DNA from: Sthenelais limicola
Taxonomy: Eukaryota > Annelida > Polychaeta > Phyllodocida > Sigalionidae
DNA length: 64,000 nucleotides
Reading direction: 5' to 3'
NCBI GenBank assembly: GCA_942159475.1
Contig: OW804094.1
Coordinates: 59,826,966-59,890,965 of the forward strand
This document shows, piece after piece, positions 1 through 12,547 of this stretch (its first letter is position 1; every line of letters begins with the position of its first letter). The translations under genes and the position numbers were made by a program. The notes beneath the pieces are model-generated. The model was not told where the DNA came from. It saw only the letters and a list, made by a program, of their open reading frames with translations, and ran no database searches.

Positions 1-470
1 GCGGAGAAAGGGGTCATTTTTCACTCACAAAAACGGAGCGCGAAATCAGAAATAAGGGTACCAATTTGCAGCTGAACTGAGCGAAATGTTAAAAAAGGGG
101 GTATTTTTTGCAAGTGAAGTCAGCGGAATGCTGGAAAAGGGGTATATATTTTCCATAATAATTTTGCCTCTAAATACTTATATAGAACTTATATTTACCA
201 TCATAAACAACCACTACAAGTGTTCAAGTCATCTTAATGGGAAAACGACAGGAAGATTAATATTCAATATTTTTTGTTCATTCTAAATATAATGGATTAT
301 ATGTTGTGTATATAAGCAGAGGGTCAATCATTGCCGTTGCCATTCCCGATGTGCATGATTGCATTTCTGACCTAGTTTTGACCTGGAACTTTTGACCTGA
401 TACTGACCTGGTGCTTTACCAGGGGAAATCGTAAACAGTTGTGAGGCTCAAACTTGATTTTACAATGCTC
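1..470. other. Non-coding, no gene seen
   Basis: Short degenerate G-run repeats (aaaaagggg followed by a T-rich stretch, near 30, 90 and 135) resemble those at 6370 and 7450-7520. The short open frame here has no recognisable domain, and no gene can be supported. Confidence 0.5.
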
Positions 471-471
471 T

Positions 472-615
472 ATGGACCCGATTTATAAATGCACTTTTGA
501 TGCTCTCAACGATGCACTACTGGCCAGGGTATTTAATGCTCTTCTGATGCTTTTAATTTTACACTATTGGCCAGGTTAAAAAATGCAGTTATGATGCACT
601 CAGTGAGGCACTTTC
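472..615 (+). repeat. Direct repeat, copy 1 (copy 2 at 4269-4375)
   Basis: This stretch begins atggacccgattta and includes atgatgcactcagt. It recurs in the same orientation at 4269-4375 in a shorter, diverged form. The pair brackets the DIRS fragment and the TTAA MITE, so it may mark the ends of an older composite insertion. The family is not recognised. Confidence 0.55.
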
Positions 616-639
616 TTCGTGCTGTTGGAAAGGTGTATT

Positions 640-965
640 TTTTCTCACAGAATGGTATGAAGGGTATCAATATTCCCTAAAGATTTCAAAGTGAGTTTAG
701 GGCAGTGCATGTGTTGCCCTCTATTTATATACATTATTTTATTTTCATCAATTCTACCATGCTCTTTGTCAGCCTGACAGCATAGGGCGCTCATCTGATG
801 TGTTTCAGTTGGTTGTTGCATCTGCCTCACCCAAGCCATTAGGGGTAATTTATAATTATGTACAATCAGTAGGATGTTTTGATCACAACATTTTTCAATA
901 TCAAACAGGTACATAACACACATAAACTATAGAAGTATACCACTTATAACATTCCTAAATAAATG
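640..965 (+). repeat. Fragment related to the interior of the CCCGACGGG transposon family
   Basis: About 880-965 (ttttgatcacaacattttt, then taaactatag and cacttataacattcct) matches 18575-18675 and 33308-33400. Those two places lie inside two full DNA transposons with CCCGACGGG termini. Here the match stops at the broken end of the DIRS reverse transcriptase frame, so the two have been joined by insertion or deletion. No TIR is seen in this fragment. Confidence 0.5.
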
Positions 966-1813
966 ATGGGACGGCAGTCAGTAATAGGCCTCCACTTGTT
1001 ATTGGGCTTAGGCACTGCACCGATAGAGTGCACACAATGGGGCCTAGTGTCAGAAAAAGAATACTTGCCCTCAGCGATTTCAGTAGAAATGACTTTCCCT
1101 ATGTAGTCCTTAGCTGGGCCCTGTAACACAGATGAGTAATTATGACGGTGGTACTGGGGCACTTGGGCAGATGGGTCGACAATCATAAACCCGAAGAGAA
1201 CACCGAAGGTAAGGTACTGCTGTAAGGGGATGTCGTTTTCCTGAGCAAGTTCATGCATCCAGCCAGCAATATTCCAATCCGAGAGAGCACTACCAATCCA
1301 ATGGTTGTAACAACGAACCTTGCAACAGTCGAAGTAAGGGAGCACTGAAACTGGGGCATACTCAGAATAGCGGCTGAATCCATCCATGATGTCGAAGGCA
1401 ATATCACAGGAGTCACACAAACAGTCATCAAGGGAGTCTACGGAGTAATCGGGTCCGTCAACACAACCAGAAGAAGAATAATCGTCCGTAACTGTAGTGA
1501 CAGTGGACAGAGGTAGCGAGCCGATCAGCTGATCGAGGTCAACAACTAGGACAGTCGAGTCTGGGTCAGGCAAGGCGGGCGTAAGCTTCGAAGGCGAGCA
1601 CTGATGAATACCAAATGACTTAGTATAGGTATGAGACAAGTCCTTATGTCGAATTGCAGGTATTTTGCAATCGATGGAGCACGTATTAAGTCCAGAATCT
1701 GATGGAGAACCAAGGGAAGAATCATCCAAGACTGATCTTACCGAGGAGACGACGCCATTTTGTCTCGTGAAGACTCGGACTGGACGAGAAAATGGCGCCG
1801 AGGAAGAATTCAT
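944..1813 (-). pseudogene. DIRS-like retroelement, start of reverse transcriptase ORF (truncated)
   Basis: The ORF has 289 codons. Its ATG overlaps the stop of the upstream gag-like ORF (ATGA at 1810-1813), which suggests translational coupling. Residues 1-150 are a low-complexity Ser/Asp linker. Residues from about 190 on match the N-terminal part of a DIRS-type reverse transcriptase, ending with IGAVPKPNNKWRPITDC (fingers region). Coding homology then stops abruptly at about position 965, so the palm with its catalytic Asp pair, RNase H and tyrosine recombinase are all absent. This copy cannot encode a working enzyme. The DIRS assignment rests on resemblance of this motif to the fuller element at 61.5-64 kb and on the neighbouring zinc-finger gag. 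Confidence 0.75.
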
Positions 1814-2760
1814 TTGACCGACTCCTCACAACCCACAGCACGATGTTTTCCCTTACATTTTTTGCAGATGTGCTGTCTAGGGCAGTTAGGAGTTTTGCAT
1901 TGGCGAAAATTAAAATTAGAACAAATCTCGTCCGAATCTGGGTCAGCATGACCTTCTAACTGCTTCCGGTTCTTGGACTTCTTGTTTTTGGAAGATGTCT
2001 CAGAATCAACTTTAGTGTTGGTAGAGAAGTGGAGACTAACACCAACCGGATCGGGGGAGAAGTCAGCTACAAATCCATTGGAATACCTGTCCACAATGTA
2101 ACGATCATATGCCACTGGAGCCTTATCCGTGAACTTTTTAGTGGCAAATAACTGGGAGATGTATTTCATGTGCTGAAGATACGAGCCGACATCGCCGTCA
2201 ATAGACTCTAGATAGCAGACAACAGAGCACTGACCATATACGAGCTCGGCAAAATCCAACTTATTGTAGTCCAATTTCTTCTTGTCAGGCTGAGCATAAA
2301 ATTCAGGACATAACAATTTACCTGGATCGTCGTCCTTGCCAGACAACTTAGCCAATGCCTTGGTCAGTGGTTCGGAGATGGCATCGCTGGGGTTGTCCGG
2401 GATCTTGAAGGTAGAAGGACGGCCAAACCCATGGCCCTGTTGACGGGAAGAGGAGGGGTCGACCTCCAACCGCTTGATGCGAGACTCGATGGAACGTAAC
2501 ATGTCCTTCATATCTGCATCTGGATCGGGCAGATCGTCAAGTTGAGCTTCGAGCTGGGCAATGCGGGACAAATGTGTAGAAGAATCAAGTTTGGAAGCAT
2601 CCCTAGCCCTGACAAGGGCATCTTCCAAGGCAGGCATATATTTGTCGGAAGTACGATCCATACCTTCAATAAGTGACACCATATTGCGTGGTAAGAACTT
2701 GCACCTCGAACCAAAAGGAGCCTTGTGGTACCCGCTGCAGCCTGAACAGTTTTTCTCCAT
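1810..2760 (-). CDS. DIRS-like gag protein with Cys/His zinc motifs
   Basis: The reading frame is open with about 316 residues from the chosen ATG at 2760-2758. A slightly longer frame opens at 2814, but the start MEKNCSGCSGYHKAPFG begins with a CxxC motif. Middle residues (about 60-140) are charged and probably helical. The C-terminus holds a compact Cys/His cluster (C-N-F-N-F-R-Q-C, CPRQHICKKCKGKH, then C) like the CCCH/CCHC module of DIRS-group gag proteins, presumably nucleic-acid binding. The frame is uninterrupted although the downstream polymerase is truncated. Function is inferred from motif pattern and position before the RT frame. Confidence 0.7.
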   Translation of the reverse strand: MEKNCSGCSGYHKAPFGSRCKFLPRNMVSLIEGMDRTSDKYMPALEDALVRARDASKLDSSTHLSRIAQLEAQLDDLPDPDADMKDMLRSIESRIKRLEVDPSSSRQQGHGFGRPSTFKIPDNPSDAISEPLTKALAKLSGKDDDPGKLLCPEFYAQPDKKKLDYNKLDFAELVYGQCSVVCYLESIDGDVGSYLQHMKYISQLFATKKFTDKAPVAYDRYIVDRYSNGFVADFSPDPVGVSLHFSTNTKVDSETSSKNKKSKNRKQLEGHADPDSDEICSNFNFRQCKTPNCPRQHICKKCKGKHRAVGCEESVK

Positions 2761-3542
2761 AAAATCAAGCAACAAGGAAAAAAGCAGGCATATAGGAGTT
2801 CGGTACGGTAACAACCATAATCACGATCACAGGTAAGAGAAAAAGAAAAATTTTTCCTCAGTGTGAATATGATGTTGCGTACATGGCTGCTATACCCGAA
2901 CTGGTTGGTTGCTACGACAAACACAAGAGGGGCGGGAAATGGTAGTTAAGCAGAGTCATGCCGCAGATATAGCCCTATTCATAATTACATAATAAATAGA
3001 AACCATATATGGAGATAAAAGTAAAGAAAGAATTTCGAAAGGATGTACAATCAATAATTCGAGCAAGTGTGAGAGTCTAGGATATGGATCCCCCTACTGA
3101 TTTAATATACAGATATATATTTATATATATATGTGTATGAGTTTGTTTTACAGATATAGGTCGAAACATGTGTTCTTATTATGTTCTGACACCCTAGTAT
3201 AAGGGTATCAGAGAAACGCAAGGTTAAAATTAATATATCAAGTATGTATCAAGAAATTATGTATTTTATTATGGTCTCATTAATTTTGTTAATTTCCTGT
3301 ATTTTTAGGGAATATCTGACTGCCCTTTCAAATACTACATGTAAATGATTTGTAGTATCAGATCGTATCATATTGTACTTTACATATGAACTACTTACAA
3401 CTTTTGCCATCGTTATAATTCTATTTTAACCTGAGATACCCCTAGATGTACAGTTGTGCTGTACTGCTTGACTAACTACTCTTTAGTTATTTTTGTACTT
3501 ATATTTTATCATATCTCTAAGTCATCTAGTCTAATATATTAA
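2761..3542. other. DIRS 5' leader and A+T-rich flank, no gene seen
   Basis: This is the sequence upstream of the gag-like start. It includes an (AT)n tract near 3110-3135. No inverted terminal repeat of a DIRS element could be identified here. Confidence 0.4.
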
Positions 3543-4252
3543 CCATGGTCCATTATTATGGTCCATATTCCAGAGTTATAACCATTAACTTTATTTTCAT
3601 GCATAGAAAATATAGAAATACTTATTTGATGTTTACCATCCTATCCCATTCACGCCTACTTTTCTAAACATTCTTACTCAGAGGAAAGGATAAGATACTA
3701 GACTAGATACTAGATGCTGAATAATATGTAGAAGTATTTAAGCGGGGGCAGTAGTCATTTAATTTTAGATGAAAGACATGGTGGGAGTTATAATTGGGCG
3801 AATTAAACCTGTGGGAGAAGTTCAATTCAATTCAATTAAAGAATTCTTTTATTGTATTTGGTCTTATTATAATGCGGTAATTCTACTTTCTAAATAGACA
3901 TTGAGAAGAAGTTGAGAATAATAATTATTTGCCTAATATGGAAGTAGCATTATATCGTTTAGTTGTGTGTAGGGGTTTCTGTGATTCAATGTTAGAGACT
4001 GACTGTGAGTGTCAGAGCCTAGAGTGTCAGGAGTGCGACAGTGAGCTGTGAATGCCAGGTGAGTGTGCAGTGCCAGGTATTGTGCCCTGGTGTGGCTTCA
4101 TTGTGTTGTAAAATTTCATGGTTGTTGTGTGCGCGGATTTGGCTTGAACTATTATTTGTGATAGAACTGTTAAGAAAGTTAGGTTATAGAGATGTATATG
4201 TGAGATTCTCAAATAAATACAATATGGACCATAATAATGGACCATGGCATGG
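3543..4252. mobile_element. TTAA-flanked MITE (piggyBac- or Kolobok-like)
   Basis: The element is bounded by TTAA at 3539-3542 and 4253-4256. The left end starts CCATGGTCCATTATTATGG. The right end is its inverted complement with one short extra CCATG unit. The length is about 710 bp and there is no transposase frame, so it is non-autonomous. Its interior (3960-4110) matches 19990-20125 and 33510-33665, which lie inside transposons with different termini. Confidence 0.7.
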
Positions 4253-4390
4253 TTAATATATATATCTATCATGGACCCGATTTATGAATGTGGTTCTTAT
4301 GCTCCCAACGATGCACTACTGACCAGGTGCATGTAAAAGACACAGTTATGATGCACTCAGTAGGGGACTTTCATTGCTGTAGACCTGGTG

Positions 4391-6360
4391 TGCTTGTGCA
4401 CATATTATTGTTATGAATAAACAGGACATTTGTAAAGACAAGTATTTTACATATTATAGTTTGAGTGGCAACTATAATCAACAGATGATCTATTTCGAAA
4501 GAAGAATGTATTTATATGAAAACGGAATACATACAAATACTATTAGCAGGCTGCGGAAAGGGTAGGTTTTTTTTTGGTTTTTTTTTATTTAGTATTTTCA
4601 TACAGCACATCTTGAGATGTCTGCTTTCATATTTGAAATAAATGGAGAGAAAACTGCATGGTCATATAATAGATATATAGTAGCAGACACATCTCTCACA
4701 TTGGGAAGGAATCTAATAATTTTTATTTGGGGATGCCACATATCAAAAGCGCTCTCCTACTTACTCTGGGAGCTGAATCGCACTAGATTGACACCCCCAC
4801 CTCACCATATATGGTCAGCAATAATAAATACTAGCTGTCCCTGTTTATCACCGGGTAGACATCCAATGTTCCCTCCCTCTCCCTTCCCCACCCTCCAACT
4901 GTGTACATCACACATTTCATCACATAACAGTATTAATTATAAGGTTTAATTATAAACTAAAAAATTCGAAACATGTATAACTGTATTTAAAATGTAGTTT
5001 TCAAAGGTGACACAGTAACACCTCCCACCTCCCTCTTCATAGGCCTAATGCTTAGCGTGCGGGAAGCAGTGGAAAACTATCTCAGGCATCTTGCTAGGGA
5101 GCCATCCCCTGTCTAATCCTACCTCCTTCCCCACCAGCTCCTGTTCACATTGCCGGTACACTTTTCACCCCATAAACTAATTATAAAGATCAAGTTTCTA
5201 ACGTCATGTACCATAGGCTAGATCTTTTTAAAATGTAGTTGATGCAGAACCCCCCCCCCCCCTTCTCTTTCTAGGCTCTTTCCCCATCCCAACTTCCCCA
5301 TCATCCTTCTTCCCCGTTCCCCATCCCCCGTTCCTTCCCTTCCGTTGCTAGGCTGTGTTTCTACGTCGACGATGTTGCGTCGCCAAATAGGCGGGCACAA
5401 TTCAAGTTGCGTCGCAAATAACAACGTTGCGTTGCCAAATAATACAACGTGCGTGGGTTGAAGCAGAGAGAGCGGGCGGATTACGGTAATTTAAACAGAT
5501 TCGCTTCTACCTCTTTTGAAAAAATTATTCGGGAAAAACGAAGGCCATGGTAACCTCACTTGAAGCCAAGGTAAGCTGTGTGGAAAGTTGAGGAATTTTA
5601 CATGGCTCGGGAAAGAAGTTTTTCAGAGTTCGATGCCGTAACAACGCTATTAATTGGGTGGATAATAATAAATAAATGCCTACAACATTGAATATATCAT
5701 AGACCTTTAAATGAAATACAAAAAAGAATATGGTGTGTTATTTAAAAAATATGAATTTTTTAACATGTGACCCATTTTCATGTGACACATCAGATAATGG
5801 AATGTGCAGTACAGGCCCAAATATTTTTCACCAGTACAAATTTAATATTACATGTTCACCACTTGATAAACTAATTCCACTGCATGCAGCTTGTAGCACG
5901 CCGAACCTGATTTAGATACATAACTTTGATACACATTTTGAAGTGCATCAGATGAGGCATGTTTCACCAGGTGCAAAACTGCTTTTTTAAGCGGATTGCA
6001 GTTTTGTGACTGATCAGATGCACTTCTGCATGCAGTGGCAGATTTTCCAATGCACATTGGGTTACCATTACCATTATTATTTCGTTATTTGGCTGTAACT
6101 TTTCTTCTAGTTGGAATATTTTCACAAACTAAAAAGCATTATAACCCTTATGTCGAGACACCTATGAAGTACACAGTAATTAAAAACATTGTGCATATTT
6201 TTTTTATTCATTTCTAATTCATGTAGAAATATGTACACTTCTTCTGTGCCCTTATCACCTAGTTCCCGTCACAGACTCCACGAAGCTGCCCTGACTACAA
6301 TATTCTTTATTGACCTTCCCAATTTCGTCCATTTTCTTTGGCATAAAGTTTTCCACGTTT
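4391..6360. other. Non-coding, low-complexity tracts
   Basis: No gene is supported. There is a T-rich run at 4566-4590, a pyrimidine-rich belt at 5250-5345 containing a poly-C run, and scattered A+T-rich sequence. Open frames here show no domain, signal peptide or conserved motif. Confidence 0.5.
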
Positions 6361-7500
6361 TGCCACAAAAAGGGGGGGTAAAATGGGTATCATGTTAAGC
6401 AAGACTCCTTGAAATCATAAAAAGGGGTCTTTTTTTAAGGTTTCCCCCGCCGAAGGCGGTACGAGCGCCAAAGGCGCTTGTACTCGGAAACCTTATATAG
6501 GTTCCAGTTTTTGCCGCCTGTTCTTTGCGCATCTGCGTTGCCCCCTTATAAGGAAAACCCGACTCCGCCTGCTCCCACCTGAATTTCCGACGCACTTGCG
6601 TACACATCGCGGTGATTTTACGCTCCTGCAAATTGATGAAAATCGCTATTTCTAGTCGAAATACATGGCCAAGATGTTGAAATTCAGAAAGAGCATGCTT
6701 TTCTACCCCTAAATATGTTTTAATATCAAGCCCATATCAATGATTTAAAGCTGTGGAAAGCTGTGAAATTTTCAGCATTTCTCTGTCCTACTTGACAACT
6801 CAGGAATGACAAAAATCTGATCGCTGTGCAAAACTGGGTTGTCTAATATGGTATTCTAAGGCATTAATTTATAAAATAATTACCTAACCCTATACACCAT
6901 CGGAAAGAGAAATGTCTAAGCTTGCATTTGGTGAGAATCATATTTATATAGGCCTCTAACTGTTATCAATAGGCCTATAGATAGGCCTATCGATCATGAC
7001 AGACTAGGTTACATTATTGCGTCATAACCAGCATATCGCGGGGAAATTACGCTCCGGCGAAGTAATAAAAAACGATATTTTTAATCAAAATACATTGCCA
7101 AGATGTTGAAATTCAGAAAGAGCATGCTTTTCTACCCCTATGTATTCAATTTTATCAACATCTGTATTCAAATAAGGAAGATAACATTGGTGGAACTTAG
7201 GGAAGTTTATAGGGAAAGTATAGGCCTATCGATGCCGATGCCGGCAACGACGCAATAATATACGTAGTGATGCCTTCTAATTTTTACAATGTTACTCGTT
7301 AGTATCGCGCCATGACAACTAGAGTCCTGGACAACGCATAATAGCCATTTTCCCGCGTGGAATTATTGCGGAATTAGTCGGGGAAACCGTTTTCTCCTTG
7401 GTCACAGCCAAATTCTTGTTAGCATCAAATTTTCCGCGTTTTGCCACAAAAAGTGGGGTTAAAATGCCTTGAAAATTCACGGAAAGGGGATACTTTCCAA
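6361..7500. repeat. Degenerate direct repeats with a nested hairpin
   Basis: The motif cgttttgccacaaaaag occurs at about 6357 and 7438. A stretch of about 110 bp around 6604-6720 (atcgcggtgattttacgctcc to agcatgcttttctacccct) recurs at 7033-7142. At 6437-6493 the arms aaggtttccc and ggaaacctt enclose two smaller hairpins with GCCGAAGGC and GCGCCAAAGGCGC cores. This looks like two nested copies of one non-autonomous element of unknown class. Confidence 0.6.
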
Positions 7501-7535
7501 AGGCTGGAACAAAAAAGCGTACACTTTTTACCCCT

Positions 7536-7567
<32 letters not shown>

Positions 7568-10445
7568 CGGGGTTCAGTCCCCACTCCCCCAGATTTACCT
7601 AGATAAAAAAAATACTTACCAAAATGCTTTTGTCTCTTAGATTAATTCCCCATTTAAGGACACTATCCTGATAAGACTATTATTTCAAAAGTTATAATAA
7701 TTTTAGTTAATCGGGGAAAGGGGGTTCAGCCCCTATCTTAAAAGTCCCCCCCCCACCCTATGTGCGCAAGCAGTGAGTAGCTTTCCAAACGAGGCTTACT
7801 GTAGCCTCCCACAGCCATCTTTCACCCTGGCCAAACGTAACCACTTGCGCAGCTACAGGTGTGTTACTGTAGCCGTCCATGGACGCTACATGTAGCCGTC
7901 CATGGAGAGCTCTGTGGAGTCATCCATGGATGCTTTGCATAGGTCGTTCTTTGGACACTCTATGTAGTTAGGGGTATTTATAGTTTGCTTTATTTAGGTT
8001 TAGGGTTTGGGTACTAGTTAGTTTGCAATTTATTTGCTTCTCATGGCCATTTTAGATATGCAACGAATACTACTGTCATGGAAATCAAATGATGAAGAAA
8101 GCAGATAAGACAGAAATATTTTTTTTAATTTCTCTTTATTGCATTTGATATCATCATACAATATAGAAATAAATAATCTGTATACATTAAAAGAATCATG
8201 CGAGCCTATATGAATGTAATAAATACAATAATAACATATACAGACAGACGTTAGTTGTCTGCCATAGAAGACACCAGAATTGTGTGACAAAAATACGATG
8301 ACAATAGAGCTATATTTAACACATGGCAATGTAATTCACCTCGGTCTATCAGGAACGATATGAATATAGAAATAATTATTCAGTTAAGATACTTTCATCA
8401 ATGATTATTTCCGCCATTTTTCATTGTTCTTCTATATTGCCTGACCTCCTGGTATTAAATCCGGCCGCTGCAATATAATGAATTAAACATTAAACATTTT
8501 ATATCAGATGTTGATTCTCTTCTAGACAAAATCTAGTAACTTTCTGGTTTGGTTTTTTGTTATTTCAAAAGCCACATGAAGGGCTCTGCAATAGTAATGA
8601 TGTAAATATTTATTCTTGGCAAAGAATATCTGTGCGAATCCACTATTAACAGCTATGTTGTGCATTTCACACCTATTGACACTTTCGCTGAGCTATTGAG
8701 TTATGCATGCCAGTGGGCCAGGACGGGGGTGGCATCTTTTTTCGACACCTACAGCTATTTTTGTCATTCATTCTGTGCGCATAATAACAGTGATCAGTCC
8801 AACCTATAATCAGAGCTCTGTGCTGGGAGATTTTTACACATGGGATGAGTGGCCAATATCAATTTGTACACTGGATTTCATTGTAGAAAGGACTACATTT
8901 ACAATGGATTCAATCACGTTAATTGGGAAAGTGAGCTATCATAATAGTGCCTATAAACGTCGCAATAACATGACCAGGGAATGGATTAGCCGTCTACATC
9001 ATGCTTATATTGTTGTGGCAAAATGTCTGTGATGATAATTAATAGCCCAATGTTGAGGTAGGTTTCTGATTATTGTTTGACCACCCTCAGTGGTTGGGTG
9101 TCGGGACGATCTGGACAAAAACCGTTCGGGACAAAAATCGCCGGGTTGATCAGGACAAAACCTAATAACTAACATCCCCCATCTCTTTCTCTCTCCCCCG
9201 CCTCTCCCTCTGTCAATTATGTGACTACAATAAGTAAACAATCAAGGGTGGACAAACATAACGCTGTATGCTTATTTCCATTGCACTTGATCAGTATAAT
9301 TAGTTGTGTTTGAATCATATCACTGCCATTTTAAGTGTTTGAACCCATAATTTACGCACAGCAAGACAGCCTATTGTGATATATCTATACCATAAAACAT
9401 GTACATTTTTAGCTCATTCATTCACCATATTATTATTATACAACTTTTATTCAGTAAACATATACATAGTATAAATCAATGAATAGGGCCAGTAATCCCT
9501 CTCCAATGGAGATCTACCGGGGAACCCTTAACAAAAGGTGTAAATACATGGAATAAGGATTTTAAATGTCAAAGTACGAGTAATGTTGTTCATAAACATA
9601 GTCCATGTCCTTTTCAATATCATTAAAAGAGTATCACTGGTCCTAGTGTCTCTGTGTTATCGTTGAGATATATTTAAGTCTTTTGAGTCTTTTAAAAGTC
9701 TTTTATAAAGCTGCCTTGTCAGGTGCGCTTGAGTCTTCATTGATGATTTGGCTCCAATGTGATATTGAAGTAAAGATTGTCCTTTAATATTTTTTAAGTG
9801 TTCTAAATTTCTTATGTTAAAAATCTCCAATGGGAAAATCAAAGTAGATGATCCTTGATATTATTCAAGTAGTGGTTAATATATTATTAATTAACTCAAC
9901 GCTTATCAACTACATAATCATGTACTATTTTTTGCTCATAAATTTTGCCCTGTACTGGGTTTATAAGACTACATTACCTTTTTGCTTTTACATGGTGAAG
10001 TTATTAACTCAAAACAAGTCTGGCTTATACTAGCACAACTCAGATAATAATAATTAAATAAGATCCGTTAAAGTTTACCGAAGTCTTCAGCTCTAAATGC
10101 TGGGAAACCTCGTTTCTGCCTGTACTGGCAATGACGGAAACCACGTTTCTGCCTGTACTGGCAAATGTAGGTAAAGTAATATAATACGATGAACACAGTT
10201 GCATATCCTTAATTGTAACAAAGTTTCAACCACAACAATTCTCCCCGCTCACTAGTAAACCGTTGTATCGGTCTTGGTCGCAGAACTTACATGTCTGCTT
10301 CTCCCCCCTCCCTTTTCCATACAACCCCCCCACGATTGTCTACTGGTATTAACATGTCATGATACACAATATTTCAATAAATCAATAACTCTTGTAAAAG
10401 GTAAACCCATAGACTCTACTGAGACCATTCACAAAGTTTTTACCA
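7501..10445. other. Non-coding, simple-sequence tracts only
   Basis: No gene is supported. A (GT)n tract followed by a G-run lies at 7540-7572, and short gtagccgtccatgga repeats lie at 7868-7905. At 10107-10166 the motif ccacgtttctgcctgtactgg is present twice in tandem. The last few hundred bases may be the 3' UTR of the adjoining LINE. Confidence 0.5.
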
Positions 10446-11272
10446 CTAGTCTTTTAAGTACATATCGGATTCCTGGGGGTAGGTATTTTTCAACCAAGTC
10501 CGGAAAGCTTCCCTAGTTTTTATCTGTCTGGTTTTTTGAGATAATTCGTTCCACAGAATGGGCATTTTGTAAATGTAAGATTTTTTATATTTTTCATTAT
10601 TAGGTTTGGGCACTTTCAGTTTTTTGCCAACACTTAACCCTCTCAGGTTTATTGGCCTGTCATCAATGTTTTCCGGCAATAGTGACCGTCTGAAAGCAAA
10701 TTCGAGTATGTGACCTTCCCTCCTAGTAGAGAGCGAGGGCATATTAGTATCTTTATGAATATCCCTTGTACTAGATAATCTAGGTAACTTCAGTGCTATT
10801 TTTAGTGCAGAGTTTTGTAAGGTTTGTAGTCTATCTAAATACTTTTGTGGTGTTGTTTGATAGAACACATCCCCATAATCAATATGAGGTAGTATCATGG
10901 TCTTGAATATTAACATGAGAGTTTTGGTATCACATATTCCGTAAAGCTTTGACAGAGATTTAAGTTTCCCCCTGATAGCTTGAATTTTCCTTTCCATGAA
11001 AGTTTTGAAATTCAGCTGTCGGTCTATCTCTACCCCCACGAATTTGTAACATTTAACCTCCTCTAAATCAACTTGACCTATTTTATATTTACTAATACCT
11101 ATTTTCTCCAGTTTTAAATCCACCGTCATTGACTTGCACTTCTTAATGTTGAGTGAGATCTTGTGTGCTTCGCACCATTTCACCACCCTATTTAGATCTT
11201 CCTGCATACCAACATTGTCTGTGGAGTTTCTATTTCTACATGCATAAATAACAGTGTCATCCAAAAGCTAAT
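10446..11272 (-). pseudogene. LINE (non-LTR) reverse transcriptase, 5'-truncated
   Basis: The frame opens inside the reverse transcriptase catalytic motif (LLDDTVIYA, where F/YADD is usual) and runs 272 codons to a normal stop. It covers the RT thumb and C-terminal region typical of LINE ORF2: a KCK tract, then PHIDYGDVFYQ and LDRLQTLQNSALKIAL, and a late WNEL motif. The endonuclease domain and RT motifs 0-4 are absent, the usual result of 5' truncation during target-primed reverse transcription. Clade (CR1, Jockey or other) cannot be settled. No target duplication was found. Confidence 0.85.
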
Positions 11273-11543
11273 TACCTACACATAAGGAAGATACTCACCA
11301 TATATGTATAGCAGATTTCCTAATTGTATATAGCCTTGTACATCGTCAACAGGTTCCATTTTTCCATCGATGTTTAAAAATGTACGTTAGGTCACATGAT
11401 CAATTATTTCCGGTCCCTAATAGGTGTAGGCTACAGTTAGCCTGTATCAGCAGGCTTTGTGAAGCCTGTAAAGGAACGCTCCATGTAACCACTGTTATCC
11501 GAAAAAAAAAATTTCCAATCGTTCATATACAAATATATAATAT
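11273..11543. other. Spacer between LINE and gypsy element
   Basis: No gene is seen. The right end (aaatatataatat) is the A+T-rich insertion site of the gypsy element. Its last four bases, ATAT at 11540-11543, recur directly after the far LTR. Confidence 0.6.
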
Positions 11544-12012
11544 TGTAGTGATCTTCGGATCCGATCCGCTTGCACGTAAATAAAGACACAACAAGGCTTA
11601 ACCTTCCACGGACTTTATTACTTCTTGGGACACACCTGTCCTAAACTCAAACAGCATGAGTTAGGGTTCTCTTGTCTTCTTGACACACATAAAACGGGTG
11701 TGAGAACGTATACAGAATGAGTAATAAAGATAAGATTTATAGTGACACTACATAAGTGTAATCTCTCGGACTGACGTCCCGTAGGTACATATAGTACATA
11801 GAAATGAGTGGGTAGAAAGGTTATAACAGTAAAGTGAACTTATAAGAACATTATGACCAATATGCTGATAAAAGACCCTACACATATTCTGATGTGTGAA
11901 GGTGTACATTGGTACTGCCCACTGGGGTAGTTTAGGTGTACTAACCCACAGCGGACAGCACCTCAATGCAATAGAATAGCAATACATTGGTAATATAACC
12001 AAACCCACTACA
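11544..12012 (-). repeat. Gypsy 3' LTR
   Basis: The LTR is 469 bp with inverted ends TGTAGTG and CACTACA. By-eye comparison with the other LTR gives five substitutions and no indel (about 1.1%). It contains acgtaaataaagacaca near its + strand start. Confidence 0.95.
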
Positions 12013-12014
12013 AT

Positions 12015-12029
12015 ACTCCCCCTCTTCGA
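12015..12029 (-). other. Polypurine tract of the gypsy element
   Basis: On the - strand, GAAGAGGGGGAG lies directly before the 3' LTR. This is the expected position and composition for the primer of plus-strand DNA synthesis. Confidence 0.75.
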
Positions 12030-12547
12030 AAAAGAGTTTTAACAGATTACAAACTCGGCAAATAGTAGTAAAAATACATTTCAAAAGACAATCATGTCAA
12101 GCAACACATGTAAAAAGAGATAACGGACTTGAAAATCCACATAAAAAGTTCAATACACACATCTGAAGAAAGTAGTAATGGTAAATACAAAATACATTCA
12201 GGAGCATACAGTGTCCTCACTATCTTACAGAATCCAGTGTATTTAAAAAGTGTAGAAAATTTTTCGAAAAGTCCGACTGAAGTTACTCCTTATGAGTGAA
12301 TCAACAGTAAATAAGAATAATCTCACTTAAAAATGTCTGTGTTGATGTGTAATCAATCCGAGAGGGAAGTCCGCGGGTGGTAGAAAATGGTCCGGGTCCA
12401 AAAGAGAAATCCGAGCTGGACAAGGCACAATGGAAACGCTCAACGTCACATCCGATGGAGACTTGAACAGGATAGAGCTCGACGCTACATCTGGCAGAGG
12501 CTTAGGAGAACCAGGCATCGCTCATCTAAGTGTCCATGGGGGTATCC
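12030..12547 (-). other. Gypsy 3' untranslated region
   Basis: This lies between the extra ORF and the polypurine tract. No coding frame of note is seen. Confidence 0.6.

Noticed and set aside
472..4375. The 472/4269 direct repeats as LTRs or split repeats of the DIRS element
   Set aside because: They lie outside unrelated sequences (transposon fragment, TTAA MITE), and no terminus or target duplication supports it.
6420..6500. CRISPR or riboswitch-like hairpins
   Set aside because: Eukaryotic repeat context. The stems belong to a degenerate transposon-like repeat.
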